Source: Oscillospiraceae bacterium
GTDB taxonomy: Bacteria; Bacillota; Clostridia; Oscillospirales; Ruminococcaceae
Direction: 5' to 3'
Assembly: GCA_015067375.1 (NCBI GenBank)
Contig: SVMQ01000061.1
Coordinates: 1-9,832 of the forward strand
DNA length: 9,832 nt
Shown: piece after piece, positions 6,640-9,832 of the stretch
Numbering within the stretch: position 1 is the first letter of the stretch
Layout: each line of letters starts with the position of its first letter
Translations under genes and position numbers: made by a program
The notes under the pieces: model-generated
What the model saw: the letters and a program-made list of their open reading frames with translations, nothing else
What the model was told of the DNA's origin: nothing
The model's database searches: none

Positions 6640-7776
6640 ATGGCAAAGAAAAAGGCAGCGCCGAAAAAGGGCGTAAAGAAGCCCGTGCAGAACGTTCAGC
6701 GCAGACCTGTTCAGCAGTCCGCGCAGTCCGCGCCTGCAAACAGTGCGGCGAAAAGACCTGCAGGCATACAGCCGAAAAAGGCGGCAAAGCCTGCTGCAAA
6801 AAAGCCTGTCGCACGCAGGACAAAGCAGAAGCAGCCGTCCGCACCGAAGCAGGAGGCTCAGCAGAGCAGAACACCGCTGCTGCAGCGCAGTCCGATGACC
6901 TCTGCCGCAAAAAAGCAGACCACCGCCGCCATGAAAAAGCGCGGCAAGAAAAAGGCGAAGCGCGGCAGCAGAGGCGGCAACTACAGCCTGTATTATATCT
7001 TTGCCGCAGTGGTGCTGATAATAGTGTTCATCATCCTTGCGAACACAGTGCTGTTTGACTGCACCGCCATCGAGGTCGAGGGCAACACGACATACGACTC
7101 CGAAAAGATAGCCGAGATATCGGGCATCTCGCTCGGTGACAACCTGATGAAGGCTGACCTTGAAGCGGCGGAGCAGAGCATCGTAACCACCTTTCCTTAT
7201 ATAGATATGGCGGAAGTCAAGCGAGTATCACCGACAAAGATAAAAATAACCATCACCGAAGCGGAAAAATGGTACTGTATGCGCTACGGAAGCAGGTCTT
7301 ATATCATCTCGCGCCGCGGAAAGATAGTAGAGCAGGGCGTGGATGCGTCGCTGCCCGTGGTGATAGGCTATGAGCCGTCCTCGCCCGAGGTAGGCGGTAT
7401 GCTGACCTCCGGCGTTGAGGGCAAGACAAACATCCCTTCGACCATACTGAAAGCTGCGGAAGAAGCAGGCGTGAGCAATATCACGACGCTGAACATCACA
7501 GACCGTTTCGAGATAGAGATGGTAGTAGACGGACGCATCACGATGAGGCTCGGAAATACCACCGAGCTTGAAAGCAAGATGAACATCGCCAAGGAATTTG
7601 CCGAAAACATCGTCGGTGAGACCGAGTCGGTGACGATAGACATCAGAAATCCCGAAAAGGTGCCCAAACGCGACAGCAATGTCATAGATAATCCCGTTGT
7701 CGTGCCTGTAGCGCCCGAAAGCTCCACCGCCGAAAGCACCGCTGAGGCGACTGCAGAAGCGCAGACGCAGGAATAA
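6640..7776 (+). CDS. ftsQ: FtsQ/DivIB cell-division protein with very basic N-terminal tail
   Basis: Bitopic divisome protein; in Firmicutes (DivIB) it acts outside the membrane with FtsL/DivIC and the septal synthase. It has 378 aa. Residues 1-114 form a low-complexity cytoplasmic tail rich in Lys, Ala, Gln and Pro, with 34 Lys/Arg and a single Glu in the first 112 residues. One membrane helix follows at about 115-139. A POTRA domain (about 139-210) begins FDCTAIEVEGNTTYDSEKI and contains TFPYIDMAEVKRVSPTKI. The DivIB/FtsQ domain (about 211-336) precedes an acidic tail rich in Thr, Ala and Glu (about 355-378). Its place between murA and ftsZ is the classic ftsQ position; ftsA, often next, is missing. 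The cytoplasmic tail is much longer than in the best known FtsQ proteins. No terminator is visible before ftsZ. Confidence 0.92.
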   Translation: MAKKKAAPKKGVKKPVQNVQRRPVQQSAQSAPANSAAKRPAGIQPKKAAKPAAKKPVARRTKQKQPSAPKQEAQQSRTPLLQRSPMTSAAKKQTTAAMKKRGKKKAKRGSRGGNYSLYYIFAAVVLIIVFIILANTVLFDCTAIEVEGNTTYDSEKIAEISGISLGDNLMKADLEAAEQSIVTTFPYIDMAEVKRVSPTKIKITITEAEKWYCMRYGSRSYIISRRGKIVEQGVDASLPVVIGYEPSSPEVGGMLTSGVEGKTNIPSTILKAAEEAGVSNITTLNITDRFEIEMVVDGRITMRLGNTTELESKMNIAKEFAENIVGETESVTIDIRNPEKVPKRDSNVIDNPVVVPVAPESSTAESTAEATAEAQTQE

Positions 7777-7830
7777 CAGCCCACTCGGAAGCTAAAAGAT
7801 CGGATATACAGAAATTTCTTTAAAAAACAG

Positions 7831-7859
7831 TTGCATTTTATTTTTAAATCTGCTATAAT
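7831..7859 (+). promoter_or_regulatory. Sigma-A-type promoter of ftsZ with extended -10
   Basis: A -35 box TTGCAT (7831-7836) and a perfect -10 box TATAAT (7854-7859) are separated by 17 nt. TGC precedes the -10, giving the extended TGnTATAAT form. The region is AT-rich, unlike the surrounding genes. Transcription would start near 7866, leaving a leader of about 38 nt before ftsZ. This allows ftsZ to be made independently of, and more strongly than, the upstream wall genes. Confidence 0.88.
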
Positions 7860-7890
7860 TAAGAGTAGTGTATTTTATAAAGAAAAGTAC

Positions 7891-7896
7891 GGAGGT
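7891..7896 (+). promoter_or_regulatory. Strong ribosome binding site of ftsZ
   Basis: GGAGGT ends 7 nt before the ATG at 7904. This is near consensus and places the start after the in-frame GTG at 7868, which is rejected because it lies at the predicted transcription start. Confidence 0.85.
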
Positions 7897-7903
7897 AAAA
7901 ATA

Positions 7904-9037
7904 ATGGCATTTGAAATAGATAAGCTTGATGACGATTTTGAAGTAGACGAGTTTGAGGACGCCACCAAAATAATGGTCATCGGTGTCGGTGGCGGCGGCG
8001 GAAACGCTGTTGACCACATGGTAGAGATGGGCATGACCAATATCGACTATGTCGTGGCTAATACCGATGTAAAGGCTCTCCGCTCCAAGGACGGCAGCAA
8101 GATGAAGCGTATGCAGATCGGCAAGAAGCGCACACGCGGTCAGGGTGCAGGCAATAATCCTGCAGTAGGTCAGGAGTCCGCTGAGGAGAACCATGACGAG
8201 CTGAGCGCTGTAATGGATAAGGTGTCCATGGTGTTCGTTGCTGCAGGTATGGGCGGCGGCACAGGTACAGGCGCTGCTCCCGTTGTTGCATCCATCGCCA
8301 AGGAGAGGAATATCCTCACTGTCGGCGTTGTTACAAAGCCTTTCGCATGGGAGGGCAAGGAGAAGATGATACAGGCGTGCAAGGGCATCGACGAGATGCA
8401 GAAGTACGTTGACGCGCTCATCGTTATCCCCAACGAGAAGGTCAAGGAGATCTCCAACAGCAAGCTGACCATGCTTGACGCATTCAAGGCAGTTGACGGT
8501 GTACTGTATAAGGCTGTACGCGGTATCTCCGATCTTGTTACAGGCGTTGGCTTCATGAACGTTGACTTCGCTGACGTTACTATGGCGCTCAAGGATTCGG
8601 GCATCGCACACATGGCTATGGGTAAGGGCAAGGGCGACGCAAAGATACAGCAGGCTCTCGATGAGGTGCTGCACAGCCCGCTGCTCGAAACATCCATCTC
8701 GGGTGCGCGCAGGGTGCTGCTTAACGTGAGCATCCCCACATCCTGCACACTGGATGATTTCGACACCATCTCCGCTGAGATAACCAAGAACGCCGCTCCC
8801 AACGCAAGGGTAAAGGCAGGTATCATGTTCGACGATACTCTCGAGGACGATGAGATGTCCATCATCGCTATCGCAACAGACTTCGGAGATGTTGCTCCCT
8901 CGGCTGTCATCCCCACATCCGTTACGATAGACGACAGGGCTATCACCGCCGCCACATCCTCCATGTCCCGTAACATCGGTGAAGAGGATACAAGCGATAT
9001 CGACGCGCTGCTCAGCATACTTAACAGCTCTAAGTGA
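7904..9037 (+). CDS. ftsZ: FtsZ, tubulin-like division GTPase
   Basis: Cytosolic GTPase that polymerises into the Z-ring and recruits the divisome. It is 377 aa. After an acidic N-terminal stretch (residues 5-19) come the nucleotide loop GVGGGGGNAV (27-36), ANTDVKALR, the tubulin signature GGGTGTG (117-123), TKPFAWEGKEKM and the T7 catalytic loop NVDFADV (219-225) with D221 and D224. It then has SPLLETSISGAR and the second domain, ending near residue 328. Only about 49 residues follow. The end reads SDIDALLSILNSSK where the conserved tail peptide normally resembles DIPAFLR plus basic residues, so the usual binding motif for FtsA, SepF and ZapA-like partners is altered. Codon use shifts toward GCT/GCA; only five alanines use GCG. 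With its own promoter, strong ribosome site and terminator, it looks highly expressed. Confidence 0.97.
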   Translation: MAFEIDKLDDDFEVDEFEDATKIMVIGVGGGGGNAVDHMVEMGMTNIDYVVANTDVKALRSKDGSKMKRMQIGKKRTRGQGAGNNPAVGQESAEENHDELSAVMDKVSMVFVAAGMGGGTGTGAAPVVASIAKERNILTVGVVTKPFAWEGKEKMIQACKGIDEMQKYVDALIVIPNEKVKEISNSKLTMLDAFKAVDGVLYKAVRGISDLVTGVGFMNVDFADVTMALKDSGIAHMAMGKGKGDAKIQQALDEVLHSPLLETSISGARRVLLNVSIPTSCTLDDFDTISAEITKNAAPNARVKAGIMFDDTLEDDEMSIIAIATDFGDVAPSAVIPTSVTIDDRAITAATSSMSRNIGEEDTSDIDALLSILNSSK

Positions 9038-9049
9038 CATAACCATAAG

Positions 9050-9076
9050 ATTCCGCCGAATTACGGCGGAATTTTT
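9050..9076 (+). terminator. Rho-independent terminator after ftsZ
   Basis: ATTCCGCCG (9050-9058) pairs perfectly with CGGCGGAAT (9064-9072) around the 5-nt loop AATTA, and a run of five T (9072-9076) closes it. It starts 12 nt after the ftsZ stop and marks the end of the dcw transcription unit. Confidence 0.93.
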
Positions 9077-9236
9077 GTCCGAATGGGATAGATGCAGATA
9101 TTCAACTTAATTCAATTTTTGTCGCATAAGTATCTAATGCGAATTAAAGCGTAAAAACAGTTTTAGCGTATAACATATATAAATCTGTTGATTTTTAAAT
9201 AATATTTGTTGAAAATCATAAAGTTGCATAAAACAC
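9077..9236. other. AT-rich intergenic region with no gene seen
   Basis: This spacer of about 160 bases holds only stop-rich frames; the longest forward frame from an ATG is 20 codons (9092-9154) with no convincing ribosome site. A 6-bp inverted repeat TCGCAT/ATGCGA spans 9122-9142, without a T-tract. AGCGTA occurs twice (9148-9153 and 9165-9170). I see no tRNA, known RNA element or mobile-element end. It most likely separates the ftsZ terminator from the next promoter and may contain UP-element-like A/T tracts. Confidence 0.5.
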
Positions 9237-9265
9237 TTGAATTTTTCCGCGCTTTGAGATACAAT
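9237..9265 (+). promoter_or_regulatory. Sigma-A-type promoter of the secreted-protein gene
   Basis: TTGAAT (9237-9242) and TACAAT (9260-9265) are spaced by exactly 17 nt, each one base or two from consensus. Transcription should begin near 9272, giving a leader of about 77 nt. Confidence 0.78.
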
Positions 9266-9299
9266 ATTAATATAGGCGCACTATGCGTGTTTATATTTG

Positions 9300-9324
9300 G
9301 GCGGTATAAAAATATACATCCGCC
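9300..9324 (+). promoter_or_regulatory. Hairpin in the 5' leader of the secreted-protein gene
   Basis: GGCGG (9300-9304) pairs with CCGCC (9320-9324). Inside, TATA (9305-9308) can pair with TATA (9313-9316), leaving a small CAT bulge. It sits between the promoter and the ribosome binding site and has no T-tract. It may stabilise the 5' end of the mRNA or have a control role; no known riboswitch is recognised. Confidence 0.4.
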
Positions 9325-9335
9325 ATTTACATATC

Positions 9336-9341
9336 AGGAGG
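9336..9341 (+). promoter_or_regulatory. Ribosome binding site of the secreted-protein gene
   Basis: AGGAGG, a full consensus match, lies 7 nt before the ATG at 9349. Confidence 0.88.
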
Positions 9342-9348
9342 GATATTT

Positions 9349-9832
9349 ATGTTAAAAACAGTGAGAAAGCTGTTTGCTGTCGCATTGGCGATGGCTATGA
9401 TGGTAGTACTTTCCGCGACTTCTTTTGCTGATCTTGTATCAGTACCAAGATATGCGGATGTTGACGGCGAGGTCGTCGACGGAGTTATCGGTGCTGACGG
9501 CAGCATGAGCGTTGTTGTTGAGGTCACTGAGGGAGATAATGCTTCCAAGTCCATCAACTACTATCTCAAGGGCGCTGCTCTTGACGGCGAGTTCTGGAAT
9601 CGCTCGGATGCTTATGTTGAGGTCGATCTGACGCTGGAAACAGAAAGCTCCACAGTATTTGCGATACTTCCTGCGTTTGCAGAGAACTGGAAGTGGGTAA
9701 ACCCTTCTGTTTGGGGTACTATGCTGAAGTATGGTCAGACAGTTACCATCAGAGAGCCTCTGTCTACTTATTACACATCCTTTAAGACCGCAAAGCCTAT
9801 GCTTATCCGTATTCAGATAGGCTCCAATTCTA
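9349..9832 (+). CDS. Secreted protein of unknown function, N-terminal part (3' end outside window)
   Basis: 161 codons are visible and the frame is open at the window edge. Residues 1-27 form a clear Sec signal peptide: MLKTVRK, a hydrophobic stretch rich in Ala, Met and Val, and a likely signal-peptidase site after ATSFA (Asp28 next). No lipobox cysteine is seen, so the product is probably released or anchored by a C-terminal part not seen here. The mature part has alternating hydrophobic segments typical of beta-strands (for example SMSVVVEVTE and AYVEVDLTLETE) and exposed-looking aromatics, with W83, W114, W116 and W122 and the segment PAFAENWKWVNPSVWG. This composition would fit a beta-sandwich sugar-binding or surface domain, but I do not recognise the family. 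It has its own promoter and lies after the ftsZ terminator, so there is no sign that it belongs to the division operon. Codons are richer in GTT/GCT than in the dcw genes. Confidence 0.85.
   Translation, partial: MLKTVRKLFAVALAMAMMVVLSATSFADLVSVPRYADVDGEVVDGVIGADGSMSVVVEVTEGDNASKSINYYLKGAALDGEFWNRSDAYVEVDLTLETESSTVFAILPAFAENWKWVNPSVWGTMLKYGQTVTIREPLSTYYTSFKTAKPMLIRIQIGSNS

Noticed and set aside
6630..7058. A 142-codon + strand frame overlapping the start of ftsQ
   Set aside because: It is an out-of-frame reading of the lysine-rich FtsQ tail. FtsQ in the other frame has the membrane helix and POTRA domain.
7810..7827. Palindrome AGAAATTTCT followed by A-rich sequence as a terminator of ftsQ
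   Set aside because: The stem is short and A/T only, and no T-tract follows on the + strand. It is more likely part of the AT-rich promoter upstream region.
7868..7903. Upstream in-frame GTG for ftsZ
   Set aside because: It falls at the predicted transcription start of the ftsZ promoter, and GGAGGT at 7891-7896 clearly serves the ATG at 7904.
7859..9046. A 395-codon antisense reading frame spanning all of ftsZ, and another of 282 codons at 8170-9018
   Set aside because: They mirror the codon bias of ftsZ on the opposite strand. The translations are low-quality compositions with no domain motifs, and FtsZ itself is unambiguous.
9092..9154. A 20-codon frame in the spacer after ftsZ
   Set aside because: There is no convincing ribosome site or promoter and the frame is short. 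It is expected by chance.

Overview
The window is the distal two thirds of a division-and-cell-wall (dcw) cluster on the + strand, followed by a terminator and the start of an unrelated gene for a secreted protein. The organism looks like a Gram-positive Clostridia member of the Ruminococcus/Oscillospiraceae type. The reasons are the gene order murE-murF-mraY-ftsW-murG-murA-ftsQ(divIB)-ftsZ without ftsA, strong AGGAGG-type ribosome binding sites, GC-rich genes with many GCG and ATA codons beside very AT-rich spacers, and protein motifs of Firmicutes type. This placement is inference from the sequence; no search was run.

Layout. 1-347 is the C-terminal part of MurE, directly abutting murF (348-1691). 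After a 25-nt spacer comes mraY (1717-2772), then ftsW (2817-4112), murG (4126-5262), murA (5343-6617) and ftsQ/divIB (6640-7776). ftsZ (7904-9037) has its own strong sigma-A-type promoter at 7831-7859 and ends in a clear intrinsic terminator (9050-9076). An AT-rich spacer of about 270 bases follows. It carries a second good promoter (9237-9265) and a 5' leader hairpin. A gene for an exported protein with a signal peptide starts at 9349 and runs off the window end.

How the genes work together. MurE and MurF complete the UDP-MurNAc-pentapeptide in the cytoplasm. MraY loads it onto undecaprenyl phosphate (lipid I) and MurG adds GlcNAc (lipid II). FtsW polymerises lipid II at the septum. MurA makes the first committed precursor. 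FtsQ/DivIB organises the divisome outside the membrane and FtsZ forms the cytoplasmic ring. murD, murC, murB and ftsA are not in this stretch and must lie elsewhere if present.

I see no evidence of a new mobile, defence or biosynthetic system here; this is mainly a housekeeping locus. The points most worth a second look are the unusual lysine-rich cytoplasmic tails shared by FtsW and FtsQ, the FtsZ C-terminus lacking the usual conserved peptide, the DNPA (not DNPR) specificity motif in MurE, a 9-bp inverted repeat with an alternative pairing partner just before the murA ribosome binding site, and the unidentified secreted protein after the cluster.
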